Translations under genes and position numbers: made by a program
Origin: Punica granatum
Lineage: Eukaryota > Streptophyta > Magnoliopsida > Myrtales > Lythraceae
Assembly (NCBI RefSeq): GCF_007655135.1
Contig: NC_045127.1
Coordinates: 22,114,199 to 22,178,198 of the forward strand
Direction: 5' to 3'
Length of the DNA stretch: 64,000 bases
Notes under the pieces: generated by a model
The model's database searches: none
What the model saw: the letters and a program-made list of their open reading frames with translations, nothing else
What the model was told of the DNA's origin: nothing
Shown here: positions 1 through 11,641 of the stretch, piece by piece
Layout: every line of letters begins with the position of its first letter
How positions within the stretch are numbered: position 1 is the stretch's first letter

Positions 1-767
1 CGCAAGGAAATGCGACCCCATGGCTATATCGTTGATTACTTGTGATTGGTTGTCAAATGAGTGGTGGAAGGGATGATACTGGTAATGGATTCCATATTAT
101 GGTAGAATATGTACATATATATGTGTGTGTGTGTGTGATTGATTGCTTGTGAATCGTGATAGTAATGTATTAGCTCATTTTACTTTGGAATATAGTACTT
201 ACTGAGTTGCAGCTCACCCCCTGCATACTTTTTTCGGATGAGCTAGAAGCTAGGCTAGCCGCACAGGAGGACTTTTGGATAACGGGGATCAGCGCAAAGG
301 ATTTTGGCAAGTAGGCCCACCCATAGTATAGGTAGTAAGTGTTCGTAAATGTTGCAATCCTGTTACGACCTGAAACTTTTGTTTAGTTGGTTTAGTGGTA
401 TGGTTGTAGCTAAACACACTATTGAGAGCATATATGGACATTATAATCCGTTAGATTGATTATATATTCATGTAGAGCATGCCGAGTTAGTTTAAAGGTT
501 GGATGTGTTATAGAAGTATACTATATATATATATATGAAAACTCTTCGTTCAGTCTGTGTTACAAGATAGTTGCAACTGAGTACTCTTTGAGAGTTTTAT
601 GCATATATCAGAATTAGTTAGGTGGTTATATGTTTATATAGAGCTTGCTGGGTTGGTTCAATGTGTTGGGAGTTAGGAAAACAGATTATACATATATGAG
701 TTGCGTATATGACAATGGATATTGAGGAATAGAGGGGAAACTCTGTTATAAGTTTCGGGTCGTGACA
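1..767 (+). mobile_element. 3' part of a Gypsy-type LTR (truncated by window edge)
   Basis: The segment ends in GGGTCGTGACA at about 757-767, the usual 3' end of many plant Gypsy (Tekay/Del-like) LTRs. Near 200-225 it has the motif CTTACTGAGTTGCAGCTCAC, which recurs in LTRs of that group. A GTTACGACCTGAAAC motif lies at about 361-375. No open reading frame is present. The 5' end lies outside the window, so a solo LTR cannot be told from a full element. A (GT)n run occurs at about 122-137. Assignment rests on remembered family motifs, so it is moderate. Confidence 0.5.
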
Positions 768-770
768 CTA

Positions 771-2335
771 GCCCAAAGAAGCATATCTTGGATATATTAA
801 GGAAATATTCTCGTGATGTGGATGGGGAAGATGAGATGTCTTGATCCATAAACTGAGAATATTATTATCTTAATTTGGAAATATATTTAATTTAGACAGA
901 AATATTTTTAGGATTATATATGACTAGCAATTTTAGTTCAAGTCAACAATCTAAAGTTTCCAATTTTCGAATAATTACTTGTTTTGTTTGAGAAAGTTAC
1001 ATAGTAACGGCCTAGATTCTAATTTCCTATTTTAGTTTCTTAGTTTTCTTAGGCCTTTATATAGTCCATCTCAATGTATTAGAAGAGAGAACTAGATATT
1101 TCAGAAACAGCTATTGATGAAAGATGCTTTGAGTTTGCTATAACTCTTTGTTTTCAACATATTGTTAGGTTTAGCCGTGTTCTGTTCCCTTCCAGTCTAA
1201 ATTCAAATTTAGGCGCAAAAATCGTGATCTGCGCTGCATCAATGATGCGGAGGATTTTCAGCCCATTTCTGTATCAACAAGCCCAAGCCCAAAGAAGCAT
1301 ATCTTGGATATATTAAGGAAATATGCTCGTGATGTGGATGGGGAAGATGAGATGTCTTGATCCATAGACTGAAAATACTATTATCTTAATTTGGTAATAT
1401 ATTTAATTTAGACAGAAATATTTTTAGAATTATATATGACTAGCAATTTTAGTTTGAGTCAAGAGTCTAAAGTTTTCAATTTTGGAATAATTACTTGTTT
1501 TGTTTGAGGAAGTTACATAGTAACGGCCTAGATTCTAATTTCCTATTTTAGTTTCTTAGTTTTCTTAGGCCTTTATATAGTCCATCTCAATGTATTAGAA
1601 GAGAGAACTAGATATTTCAAAAACAGCTATTGATAAAAGATACTTTGAGTTTGCTATAATTCTTTGTTTTCAGTATATCATTAGGATTTAGCCGTGTTCT
1701 GTTCCCTTCCAGTCTAAATTTAAATTTAGGCGCGAGAAATCGAGATCTGCGCTGCGTCAATGACGCGGAGGATTTTCAGCCCATTTCATTATCAGAAAGC
1801 CCATGCCCAAAGAAGCATATCTTGGATATATTCAGGAAATATTATCGTGATGTGGATGGGGAAAATGAGATGTCTTGATCCATAGATTGAGAATATTATT
1901 ATCTTAATTTGGTAATATATTTAATTTAGATAGAAATATTTTTAGATTTATATATGACTAGCAATTTTAGTTCAAGTGAAGAGTCTAAGGTTTCCAATTT
2001 TGGTATAATTACTTGTTTTGTTTGAGGAAGTTACATAGTAACGGCCTAGATTCCAATTTCCTATTTTAGTTTCTTAGTTTTCGTAGGCCTATATATAGTC
2101 CATCTCAATGTACTAGAAGAGAGAACTAGATATTTCACAAACAACTATTGATGAATGATACTTTGAGTTTGCTATAACTCTTTGTTTTCGGCATATCGTT
2201 AGGGTTTAGCCGTGTTGTATTCCCTTCGAGTCTAAATTCAGATTTAGGCGCGAGAAATCGTCATCGGCGCTGCGTCAATGAGGCGGAGGATTTTCAGCTC
2301 ATATCTGTATCAACAAGCCCAAGCCCAAAGAAGCA
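771..2335 (+). repeat. Three tandem copies of a 517-bp LTR-like (TRIM-like) unit
   Basis: The phrase GCCCAAAGAAGCA recurs at 771, 1287, 1805 and 2323, giving periods of 516, 518 and 518 bp. Copies are very similar along their whole length. Each unit contains a TATA-like box (CCTTTATATAGTCC), a following leader-like stretch, and a purine run (GGATGGGGAAGATGAGA) directly before TGTCTTGATCC. A partial match to an initiator-Met tRNA binding site follows TTTTCA (TGTATCAACAAGCCC or TTATCAGAAAGCCC). That order (LTR of about 424 bp, PBS-like site, about 90 bp, PPT-like site, next LTR) resembles a TRIM concatemer. Putative LTRs are 837-1260, about 1353-1778 and about 1871-2296. No protein is encoded. 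The right edge is abruptly joined to a LINE. Confidence 0.8.
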
Positions 2336-4324
2336 ATGCCTTATCCCAGATAGAATTCTTCAGTAAGGTTGTCATTCTAGAGAACATTCATGCCCACCGA
2401 CGAGATGCAATCCCTGATGATGACCCGCAACTTCTCTGGAACCCCAGCTGCCACAAGAGTATCAACAATGAAGTTCCAGTTTAGTCGGTCATAGGCCTTC
2501 TCTAAATCCACTTTAATTGCCATAAACTTCTTCCAACCTCTCATTCAATGCATTGAATGGACTAGCTCCTGAACAATGACAATGTTATCCTGAATGTGCC
2601 GCCCCGGAACAAAACTTACTTGATTCGAGGAGACTAGTTCGGCCATGTGTCCTTGGAGTCTGTTCGCAATCACCTTCGTTATCAATTTATAGGACATGTT
2701 GCATAGGTTAATCGGCCTAAATTGATGTATCGACTCCGGGAGCTCCACTTTCGGGATAAGAACTAGCAGAGTATCATTTACATTGGACATGGACATACCT
2801 CTGTCAATGACAGATCGAACAAATTCCACTATAGAGGGCTCAACCACCGTCCAGTGAGCTTGAAAGAAAATTACAGGGAAGCCGTCGGGTACGGGAGCTT
2901 TGTAGAGACCCATTGGGAACAGGGCGGAACGGACCCCCTCACTCGATGCAAGTCGAACAAGCGCCTGTAAATCAGAGATCGCTTCTCGACTAAAATAGTT
3001 GGGCAACCCCAAGTTTGGATTGACTGATTCCTTAGTGAATAATCCGCGGAAATGATCAATAGCATGGCGACTAAGCTGCTCATCCTCAATGATCCAGTCG
3101 TCGTTCGAGTTCTTCAAAGCCTCTATTTGAATGCGCTTCTATTCACCACTGTTTTAGCATGAAAATATTTTGTGTTTCTGTCCCCTGATTGCACCCATTC
3201 CGCACAAGACTTTTGGAACCAAAGTAATTCCTCTTGTGCAAGCATTTCATCAATCTCGGCTGTTAGTATTGCCTCCAATTCCATGAGATGTTAATTGGGT
3301 CGGACTTGTAATGCTCTTTGCACTCCATTAAGCCCCCTGAGAGCATGATTTTTTCTCCATATAATGTTCCCAAAGACCTCTTTATTCCATTTATTGATTT
3401 TCTATTTGAAGCCAGCCAAAGATTCGGGAAGTCGTGATCTGTTGTCCCATGCCGTCTCCAGAACTTGGTTAAAGTCTGGGTGTGAACGCCAGGCTTCAAT
3501 GTAGCGGAATGGCCGGATTCCACGTCATCTCCCCTGGTTGTTCTGTAAATTCAACCGCAGCGGGTGGTGGTCTGACTTTACAAGTGGTAATACATGTATT
3601 GTCGCCTCCGGAAAAAGAATACGCCACTCCGTATTGCAGACAGCGCGATCCAATCTTTTGAAAACCCGGTCATAGCCTTGGAAGAGGGGACCCCTCCACA
3701 TGAAACGCGCCCCCGTGCTTCCCAAATCCATAAGTCCCGCATGGTCCAGCGCTTCTCGGAAACTTATGGTCGGGTTTGGATCGAATGGAGTTCCTCCCAT
3801 CTTTTCAGTTGCCTCGAAAATTTCATTGAAATCACCTATAACCATCCACGGCCCTTGGATACGGGAAGAAAGATCTCGAAGCAATTGCCATAAGTCTCTA
3901 CGGGACGATTCAGTTGGACTTGCGTAGACCACGGTGAGTGCCCATGTGCTTCCATCCTGCTGCACTTGAGCATGGAAGGCTTGAGTGTGGCGTTCAAGGA
4001 TAGAGACTCGTAATTCGGATGCCTCCACCATAACCATATACCTCCAGAGAATCCCTGGGCTTCTATTCGTTCACTCTTGAACTCCGAGAATTTGCGGCAG
4101 ACCTTATCAGCCTTTGCTCCACTAATCCGAGGTTCAACGATCATGACCATTGCCGATTTTTCCACTCTGATATACTCCTTCATAGATCGAACAAATTTTG
4201 GCCCACCAGCCCCTCTACAATTCCAAAATAAAAAACACATAAAATTATTTTGAAAAAAGGAACAAACACAATGGCATTTCCGGCTAACCGATTCAGCAGT
4301 TTGCTTTCGAGAGTGGTGAGGCAT
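2334..4324 (-). pseudogene. LINE ORF2 remnant (APE endonuclease + partial reverse transcriptase)
   Basis: ORF2 supplies target-nicking endonuclease and reverse transcriptase. The endonuclease part (about 4220-3525) shows FWNCRGAG, IGDFNEIF and KSDHHPL, the expected Mg-binding and active-site motifs, but needs a frame change near 3840-4037. The RT part (about 3117-2334) shows YKAPVPDGFPVIFFQ, RPINLCNMSYKLITKVIANR, SFVPGRHIQDNI, then after a frameshift KVDLEKAYDRLNW and SSVGMNVL followed by a stop. The sequence ends in GI where GIRQGDP would follow, so the YADD catalytic box, thumb and RNase H are absent. Inactive. Confidence 0.9.
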
Positions 4325-4401
4325 CTCCTAGTTGCATTGGAAAAACAACGCCTGAGTCTCGCATATCCCTTACGGTGGAAGCCTCCATCAGTCTGAGCGG
4401 G

Positions 4402-6090
4402 TTAGACTCCTGATGTGTAGAAACCTAGACACATGGTCGGTTGACCACTAAAATAATGTCTGAGGTTTCCATAGGATCGGGGCACGACTAGGGTTGGATG
4501 GCGTTTGCTCCATCTCCTTAACATCCCTTTCTGCTTAGGGGGTTTTCTGTGCATTATTAGTAGGCTTTGGAGAGGGACCTTATCTATTGTCTGCCGATAA
4601 ATGGGTCGCGATAGTCGATTTTTGTTGAACAACCGGCAATATAGTTTCGTTGGCCTTGGAACAGGCTTAGGTTTTCTTCTTTGATGGGGCCGGGCTAGTG
4701 GGCCTAAAGCTACTTGGACTCGCTGTGGATCTTCCCACATTCTTAATAGGTTGGGTCTGAAAAATCCAATTACCTGGGCCTGTTTGACTTGAACGGCTAT
4801 CCTTAGGTTTAGCATGGGGTGAGGTTAATTTGGAAACCCCTCCATCTATGCTGGTATCAACTGGCTGCTTTCCAGAGGGATTAAGATCCTCATCTTGTAA
4901 TACCGCAAATCTTGATCCATTTCCCGATTCTCTTCCCCTGATTGTTGGCTCCAAGTTTGGCGTAATCGCTGGCTTTTCGATCACCTGCCGTGATTTGCAA
5001 GACTTTCCCTGAACATGCATCCATGGCCCAAATCCCGTAACCACCTCTGGCACTGACCTCGCCGTGGCGGTGGTTTTGTGGCCGCCTAATTCCGCCTGAG
5101 CAGGGGATTCAGTCGAGTGTTCTCCGGCTCCTTCCTCTTCGACGTCCATAGTCGCTTTATTCCGAGCAAGTTCTTCCAAGCAGGACTCCTTTCGATGTCC
5201 CACACGGCCACACTAAAAACAGATCTGATGCATGCCTTCATATTCCACTTAATATGTACCTCCTACTATCTCCACTGTCGGTTTGAGTGGTTTGGTGAGG
5301 TCGACCTCCACACATATCCGTATGAAGTTACCTCGCACCATGTCTTGGGTCTTACGATCTAGCCGCACAAGTTTCCTAAGACTAATCCCTACCTTACGCA
5401 GGATAGTCGTATTCTGAAATTGAATCGGTAAGTGAAGGATGCGAGTCCATATGGTCGCTTTGTCGATTGTAGATCCCAAGGGTTGAACTCCAGCGTCCAT
5501 TCCCGCATGATGAGGTGATGACCCTGGATGAACCACGGTCCGCCAGTGAGTACCCATTCACGAGCCTCAGCTACAACAAACCTTGCAATAAAGTAATCAT
5601 TCGGCATATTAATGAGGTGAAAAGATCCATTTGGGCCCCAAAGTTGCTGGAATTGCTTCTTCAAGATCTCATAGCCAACCCTTTTCCCCATCACTTTCAA
5701 AACTAGAGATCCCTGCCAGAGACCGTTCATAGCATTTAGCTCCGCCTTCGTGGCCATAACCTTCGGGCATAGCTCGTTCGAAAGGTCGACCATCTCCTTG
5801 TCATCCACCATCGGTCCAGTCATCTCATAGTCCTGACTCTAGCCAGGGCCTTTCTTCTGACCGGTGAGCACATCTACGAAGGAACCAACCCGAACCCCAT
5901 TGGATTGCCTGGCATCTTTCCATCTGTCAACCCGTGATTCAAGTTTCTTCGCTCTTTTTGGTTACGGTCGATTTGGTCGGTATCCTCCCTAGTCGGAGGG
6001 CCCATGTCATTCACTGGAGGGTTAGGATTCTCTGAGGCACCGGTGGTCTTAGGTGGTCTTAGAGATCTCAGAGGTTCCAGAAGTTGCCAT
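4402..6090 (-). pseudogene. LINE ORF1 remnant (DUF4283 / zinc-knuckle nucleic-acid-binding protein)
   Basis: Plant L1-type LINE ORF1 proteins bind element RNA. Translated pieces on the - strand read in order: a proline/asparagine-rich N-terminus (6090-5874), a DUF4283-like domain (5823-5389) with the typical LWQGSLVLKVMGKRVGYE and WVLTGGPWFIQGHHL phrases, its continuation in another frame (5557-5249), a zinc-knuckle tail (MGHRKESC at 5203) and the GFGPWMHVQGK motif, then a low-complexity linker (4815-4402). At least two frameshifts and in-frame stops separate the pieces, so no functional protein is expected. Family assignment is firm from motif order, although the exact start and the ORF1/ORF2 boundary are uncertain. 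Confidence 0.75.
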
Positions 6091-6102
6091 TTTTGAGAAA
6101 AT

Positions 6103-6200
6103 AGAGCTAGTTTTGAAACATTTTGTACCATCAAGTAGCAAAAAAACTTTTTAGACCAATCTGATACATTTGTAAAACTTTTTGGATCACTAGTATAATT
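6103..6200 (+). mobile_element. Fragment of the Mutator-like foldback MITE seen at 27320-27729
   Basis: About 95 bp match the right terminal arm of the 27320-27729 element: AACATTTTGTACCATCAAGT, then AGCAAAAAAACTTTTT, then ACATTTGTAAAACTTTTTGG, ending near TATAATTTACCC. The left part is missing where the LINE sequence begins. This suggests the LINE inserted into, or was recombined with, a MITE copy. No partner half is present on the other side of the LINE. Confidence 0.6.
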
Positions 6201-6482
6201 TACCCAAAAAAAAACAAAAGAAATAACCTAAATTGATGGATGATGCATCTCACTCCTATCGATAGAAATATCCCAATTTTGGCATGTTCAAATGATGGAA
6301 GCAGCTAGGATCCCCCATGTCATTTGATCCTGCGGAGTCTAGGGCGAAAAATGGACATGTGGGAAAACTTCAGGGGGCAAAATTTGTATAAAAACCAAAA
6401 TTGGGGCAATTCTTCACTAATGCGCCTCAGACTAATGTATGTCTTCAGCTCCGCCCGAGCATCGGAAAGGCGCGCGGACAAC

Positions 6483-6510
6483 GAGAGAGAGCGAGAGAGA
6501 GAGAGAGAGA
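6483..6510. repeat. GA-rich microsatellite upstream of the YebC/TACO1-like gene
   Basis: A short GAGA run (about 28 bp) lies some 160 bp before the start codon at 6667, in what is probably the 5'UTR or core promoter. GA/CT repeats are common in plant 5'UTRs and can bind GAGA-binding (BBR/BPC) factors; that role here is inference. Confidence 0.55.
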
Positions 6511-6666
6511 TCATCATCATCTTCGCAATCCCGACATCATCAGACAAGAAAATTCCGGTTCTCCGCAGAAGTTCCAACAAGAAACAAATATTTTTCAAAT
6601 GTAAAAATAAATTAAAGTTCAACGACGGGATCGATTCTATTTATTGAAGAAGCCACGGAGAGACAC

Positions 6667-9600
6667 ATGGGTTCAAATCCAACCATACGAGCATTCGGAG
6701 CAATTGTTCGGAGGCTCTCAGTCAATGGGGTCTCTTCCTTTCGCCCCACTTCCCTCTCTCCTCACAGTACGTCCCGCTCCCGCCCCTGCCCCTCTTTATG
6801 TATCGTGATTCTGATTTCTTGTTCCTGATTCAAGTTGTGATTTTTATATGCTGCATAATTACATTGGTCCTTACTTGTTTCTCAGGTGCCGATTCTTTGA
6901 GCAGGCTATTGTCTTCTTCAGTGGCCATTTCGTCGAACACTTGGTGGGCACCATTGTACGGAGAAGAGAACGGCAGCAGACAGGTCAGGAAGATATGGAT
7001 TTCCACTCCTGTTTGTATGGGGAGGAAGTCTTGCAAGATTGCTGGAAGAAAGGTACCCTTTTATTATTTTATCAGTGTATTGAAGGAGCTTCTGTGGCCA
7101 TTTTATATGACCAATAATTGTTGTTGGGCTATCAAAACGGATGGTTCACAGAGTATCAGAATGCTTTGGCAAAGATAGAAGTTAGAAAATGTGGCTGATA
7201 AGAGAGTAAAGTGGCACTGTGCAATGAGATTTGATAGCTTTAGATGCTTCCATTTCATGTGCCCATTAAAGGGGTCAGGAGGATCTCCTTATATGGGACA
7301 AGTGCATCGGCATTCCCTCTCAATGCTCTACCTGTTGGGGGCATGGATGTAGATAGAGGCTCTCGTGAGATATAGAAGCAAACGGTCATATTCCGTTGAA
7401 CTTTCAATATGATCAGCAGATGAACATAGTAGTACTGTCAGGACTGCCAACATCAGGGTCCCTCATGACTTATGCCTTGTTTTTTGAGATCGGGTTGTGG
7501 TTAAATGGGGATAAAGAAAGCGAGCGTGGAAACTTTCTTAAGTTCCAACTTCTGTGCTTTCTTGTTTGGGGTAGAAAGAGATTGCAGAAGATGAATACTT
7601 TGAACTTGAAATTTGTTTTGAGATTGTTGTACTATCATACTCTTGCATTGGATTTAATTCATACCCTTTTTATTATTGAATTAATTCAAAAAGTGTTGCT
7701 TCCCTCCATGTGTTGAACAGCAGTTGTTTGAAAAGATAGGCACACAAATTAGGATAGCATCTCAACAATATGGCCAACGACTGTGTGGCTACCACCATTT
7801 AAAGTAGAAACTCCTTTGTAAGGTGCTTCCATCCCTCTCTTTACATCCCATGTAGCAAACATGCGCTTAATTTTTTGGATGAAAATAGTAAATTTATATT
7901 TGTGATGAACTCTAGGAATTTGGGTTAAGATATGGCAAAGAAAAATGTCAAATGATGAGGTCGAGAGATACAAAATCAGAAAACTTTACAGGAGGATAAG
8001 AGAATAAATACAAAATTTAACAGCACCTCTCTGATCCGAGGGGGTAGCTTGTTGCCATGACCATCCCATTCACAGTTTTGCATTCATCATGGCTAGAATA
8101 TGCACTCTGGTTTGATAATGTTGTGGCTATCATCAATTCTAAAATCTTTTAGGCTCCTATCGAGTAACTTGTCCAGAAATGCAACAATAAACAGGCATAG
8201 CACTGTCTGCTATATATGTTATCTAACATGATGATTGTGTTACTGTTGTTTCTGCTAATTCTCTTATTATTGTATTTTCTTGGCTTATTTATACTATCGT
8301 AACATGATGGACTAACTCCTCTAGGTTCTTTCATTTGCTTAAACCTAGACAGCTCAAGACGCAAAGAAGTCCAAATTGTATTGCAGAATTGGAAAAGAAG
8401 TTGTTTCCGCGTGAGTTAGACATTCTACTTTCTTCTATAGTTCTTTCATAGCACTCAGTGGAGACACAAGATTTTTGCTAGTGTTCATGAATGAAGTTCT
8501 ATTTCGACTAATCATCTTGATTTGTGTCGAATCAATTCCAATGTTGCCAAGTATGCACGATGTCTGGTAGAGATGTCAATTTTTTCTCTTGCTTGGTTCT
8601 ACATTCTTCTATAGTTCTTTCATAGCACTTAGTGGAAACATAAGATTTTTGTGCGTGTTCATGAATTAAGTTCTATTTCAACTAATCATCTCACTTTATG
8701 TCAAATCAATTCCAATGTTGCCAAGCACGCCCATTGTCTGGTAGAGATGTCAAATTTTTCTCTTGCTTGGAAACCATTACAGGATGAATCACATGTATTG
8801 CCGAAAACTGTTTTTCTATGTTCGACATCATGATGTAAACCATGCCTTTTTTTTCCCTTTTAATGAAGATTCATTGTTATTAAGTCTCTAAATCTTTAGT
8901 TTCATTTATTGTTGCAGAGTCAAGAAAGGTGGTCCAAATCCGATGTCAAACACAGCTTTAGCTGCTGTCCTTGAGAAAGCCAAGGAGCTCAATGTGCCCA
9001 AGGACATTTTGGAGCGCAACGTCAAGAGGGCTTCTGAAAGGGGACAAGAAGCTTATATTGAGAAAATTTATGAGGTTGGTGAACTTGTCAGTACTGGATA
9101 CATTTAAGCGAAAACTACATGTTATTAAAACCAGACCAGCAGACTGAAAGAGTCTTACTGATCTACCAAATATAATTGGAATTAGGCAAGAATATTCTGA
9201 GACTGATTGGTTATATGGTGTTTGGTGCACTCAAAATGATACAGAAATTTAGTTGGAGACCAGAGACAAATTTCTGGACCCTTGAGCAACTAACCCTTTT
9301 GCTCCGCTTCTTCAGGTTTATGGTTTTGGGGGAGTTAGCATAGTAGTCGAAGTCTCAACTGATAAAGTAACCCGATCGGTTGCAGCTGTGAGAGAGATAG
9401 TGAAGGACTATGGTGGGAAAATGGCGGACCCAGGATCTGTTTTGTTCAAGTTTAGACGTGTTCGTGTCGTGAATATAAAAGTTACCGATGTTGACAAGGA
9501 TCAGCTACTCAATATTGCTCTAGATGCAGGAGCCGAGGATGTTATCGAGCCTCCAGTTTATGAAGATGACATGGAGGAAGAGAGCTCTGACAGGTAAATT

Positions 9601-10351
9601 CCAATTATAGATTCCTCTTCTTTTTTTTTTTTTTTTTGAATGAAAAGTGATGAGGGACTCCTTACAGATATACACCTAATAAGCCTGATCTAGGCATGCT
9701 TGGATTTTCACCAAGTCCTTGGTTCCTTGCCAATGTCTTTATGTAAATGAGGGCATGTAGGATTGGATTTATATTTCTCCTTGTAAGTGTAAACCATTTA
9801 TACATAATTATGTACATTAATGGTTGTTCTTTTATCAATATCATAACTTCTTGTTCAATCCTTTTAAATATAATTTACATATCGTGAAGCTTAGTGTTGC
9901 TGTTAAAGTTTGTGGTCAAGCTAGTGAATTGCCGTCTATTAACCTTCTACAATATGCATAAATTATGAGGGCTTTGATGATATGAGCAGTTTCTTTATCT
10001 GGAGTACTAATGGTCGGTTCTTGTATCAGATATTATAAAATTGTGAGTTCATCGGAGAACTATTCCACAATACTATCAAAGCTAAGGGATGAAGAAATAG
10101 ATTTTGAGCCTGATAATGGTTCGGAGCTATTACCAATCACTACAATTGAGGTATACTTCATTTACTATTTTAACCTGCAAAACTGAGACATGTAAACGTA
10201 GAAGTGGTTGAACGAATATAGTTCTTACCGTATATGTTGTTGCTTGGTGTTTTTTGAGGTGGATGATGAAGCTATGGACTTGAACAAGGAACTAATGGCC
10301 AACCTGCTCGAACTCGATGACGTTGATGCTGTTTATACCGACCAGAAATGA
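6667..10351 (+). CDS. YebC/TACO1-family protein, probable organelle translational activator
   Basis: Seven exons: 6667-6766, 6886-7052, 8349-8410, 8918-9074, 9316-9593, 10030-10150 and 10259-10351. All introns have GT-AG ends and phases join exactly, giving 978 nt (325 residues plus TGA). The first ~70 residues are rich in Ser/Arg and poor in acids, as in a mitochondrial or plastid transit peptide. The conserved region then begins with MGRKSCKIAGRK, continues AQDAKKSKLYCRIGKEVVSA and KKGGPNPMSNTALA, then VYGFGGVSIVVEV, and ends at LLELDDVDAVYTDQK. This is the YebC/PmpR/TACO1 fold, whose human member activates mitochondrial COX1 translation and whose bacterial members help ribosomes or regulate transcription. 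It resembles the Arabidopsis protein At2g25830. Exon 3 could use acceptor CTAG or GACAG; only the former keeps frame. Function in plants is inferred from family. Confidence 0.93.
8421..8770 (+). repeat. Tandem 174-bp duplication inside intron 3
   Basis: TCTTCTATAGTTCTTTCATA occurs at 8431 and again at 8605. The following 160 bp are repeated with scattered substitutions, through GTCTGGTAGAGATGTCAA and TCTCTTGCTTGG in both copies. Both copies lie wholly within the intron between exons ending at 8410 and starting at 8918, so the protein is not affected. Confidence 0.88.
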
Positions 10352-11630
10352 TCAAAATTTGCTTCTCCCAATCTTTCCTGTGACAATGAAATCTAAGGCT
10401 TCAGTGGCACAGAGGCACATACCGGTGTAACATTTTTTTCATCAGAGGTGAGGCTTGATAGTCGAGCTCCAACTCATCATACACATTGGTTTCTCAGCGG
10501 GGACGATCGTCCTGACTGAAATTTTCTTTTCCTTATCAATTTGGTTCATCACATCTAGGTAGTGTCCTATGCTTCAGGAGATCAATAGGTGGATTTACAG
10601 TTTTTTCTATTTGCTGGATTCTTGCAAGAGGAAGTGATGAATAATCAAATGCAGTCGATTCTATCTTGAATGAAGTGATGTCGTGTGATTAATTTCATCA
10701 GTGCAAAGCTGGCATGAGAGTTCAGGCTAATCATAGAATCCGGTTATATCAGATCGTAGCAGGACGTACATTTGGTCAAAATGTTATCCGATTTGTCAGG
10801 TAAGATGAACAATCTGGGGGATAGGCAAATGCCCCTACGTGGGTTGGTGGAATAGCAGTGACAAGCCTGACCATGTGGACCAACTGAAGGTACCTTGAAA
10901 CTTTAATGTATCACTATTTTGTCGAGGACCAATACCTAAAATCAGAAATCGAAACTATCATGTGATATGAGTAGGGGCCAATATAAACACTGATTTCGTC
11001 TTCATGCAATATTTTCATTTAAGAAGGGTGAATTAATCCCTTACAGGAAAAGAAATTATCCAAAAACCAAACTATATGAGTACGGTTGTGATCACATTTC
11101 ACGTTGGATAAAGTATCAATTTGGCCCGTGAAAGGTTTTTGGACTATTGCTTTAATCTTTAACATTTGTTTACCGTCAAGTCGATCGAACATTCTAGATA
11201 CGGCTATACAAAAATGATCCGACCGTCAACTTTATCAACAGAACAGTGACGGACGGAAGGCTAACACGAAGGCCGAAGTGGCTGCAGAATGTTAAAACCA
11301 ATAAGGGAACGGCACATGTAAATAAATTTTAAACTAAAATAAAAATAATTCAGGGAAAAAAATTGAGAAAGGAAAAAAAGGGAGGGTTCCTAGTTGAGAT
11401 TAGGCCACCAGCCGCCTGCCCCCGTCTCTCACAATTAAGGTCACCGGAGACCTTAAGGGCCTTCGGCAACCTCGCATGGCGAGAAAGGGACCGAAGGGAA
11501 GTCCCACCATCCGCTCCCTCCTCCCTCCCTCTCTCTCTCTCTCTCTATAGTGGATGTTGCCGAAGTTCCATAGGTCTTGGATGACCTTGCATGCTGGGAA
11601 AAGAAGGCATCAATGACAAATATTAATATT
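10352..11630. other. 3'UTR and intergenic DNA, no further gene seen
   Basis: The first few hundred bases are the probable 3'UTR of the YebC/TACO1-like gene. A GC-richer patch at about 11380-11580 contains a CT run (11528-11547) and partly repeated text (TTCGGCAACCTCGCATGGCG and TTGCCGAAGTT...CCTTGCATGCTGG). It has short open frames but no recognisable domain. Confidence 0.5.
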
Positions 11631-11641
11631 AGAAATCAATA

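Larger units (their letters stand above)
2334..6099 (-). mobile_element. Degenerate, 3'-truncated L1-type LINE
   Basis: Read on the - strand, the element runs from an ORF1-like start near 6090 through ORF1 (DUF4283 and zinc knuckle), an APE-type endonuclease and the first part of a reverse transcriptase. It stops at 2334, in the middle of the RT palm, just before the expected RQGDP motif. Several frameshifts and stops break both ORFs. The missing end is the 3' end (rest of RT, RNase H, poly-A), unlike ordinary 5' truncation by incomplete reverse transcription. A later deletion or recombination with the 517-bp repeat is therefore the simpler explanation. The 5' side abuts a MITE fragment at 6103-6200. 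Confidence 0.9.

Noticed and set aside
2278..2484. 68-codon frame starting in the 517-bp repeat
   Set aside because: It crosses the junction into antisense LINE sequence; a chimera of two repeats, not a gene.
6320..6647. Overlapping ~100-codon frames on both strands upstream of the YebC/TACO1-like gene
   Set aside because: They depend on a GA microsatellite, show no domain and lie in the promoter/5'UTR.
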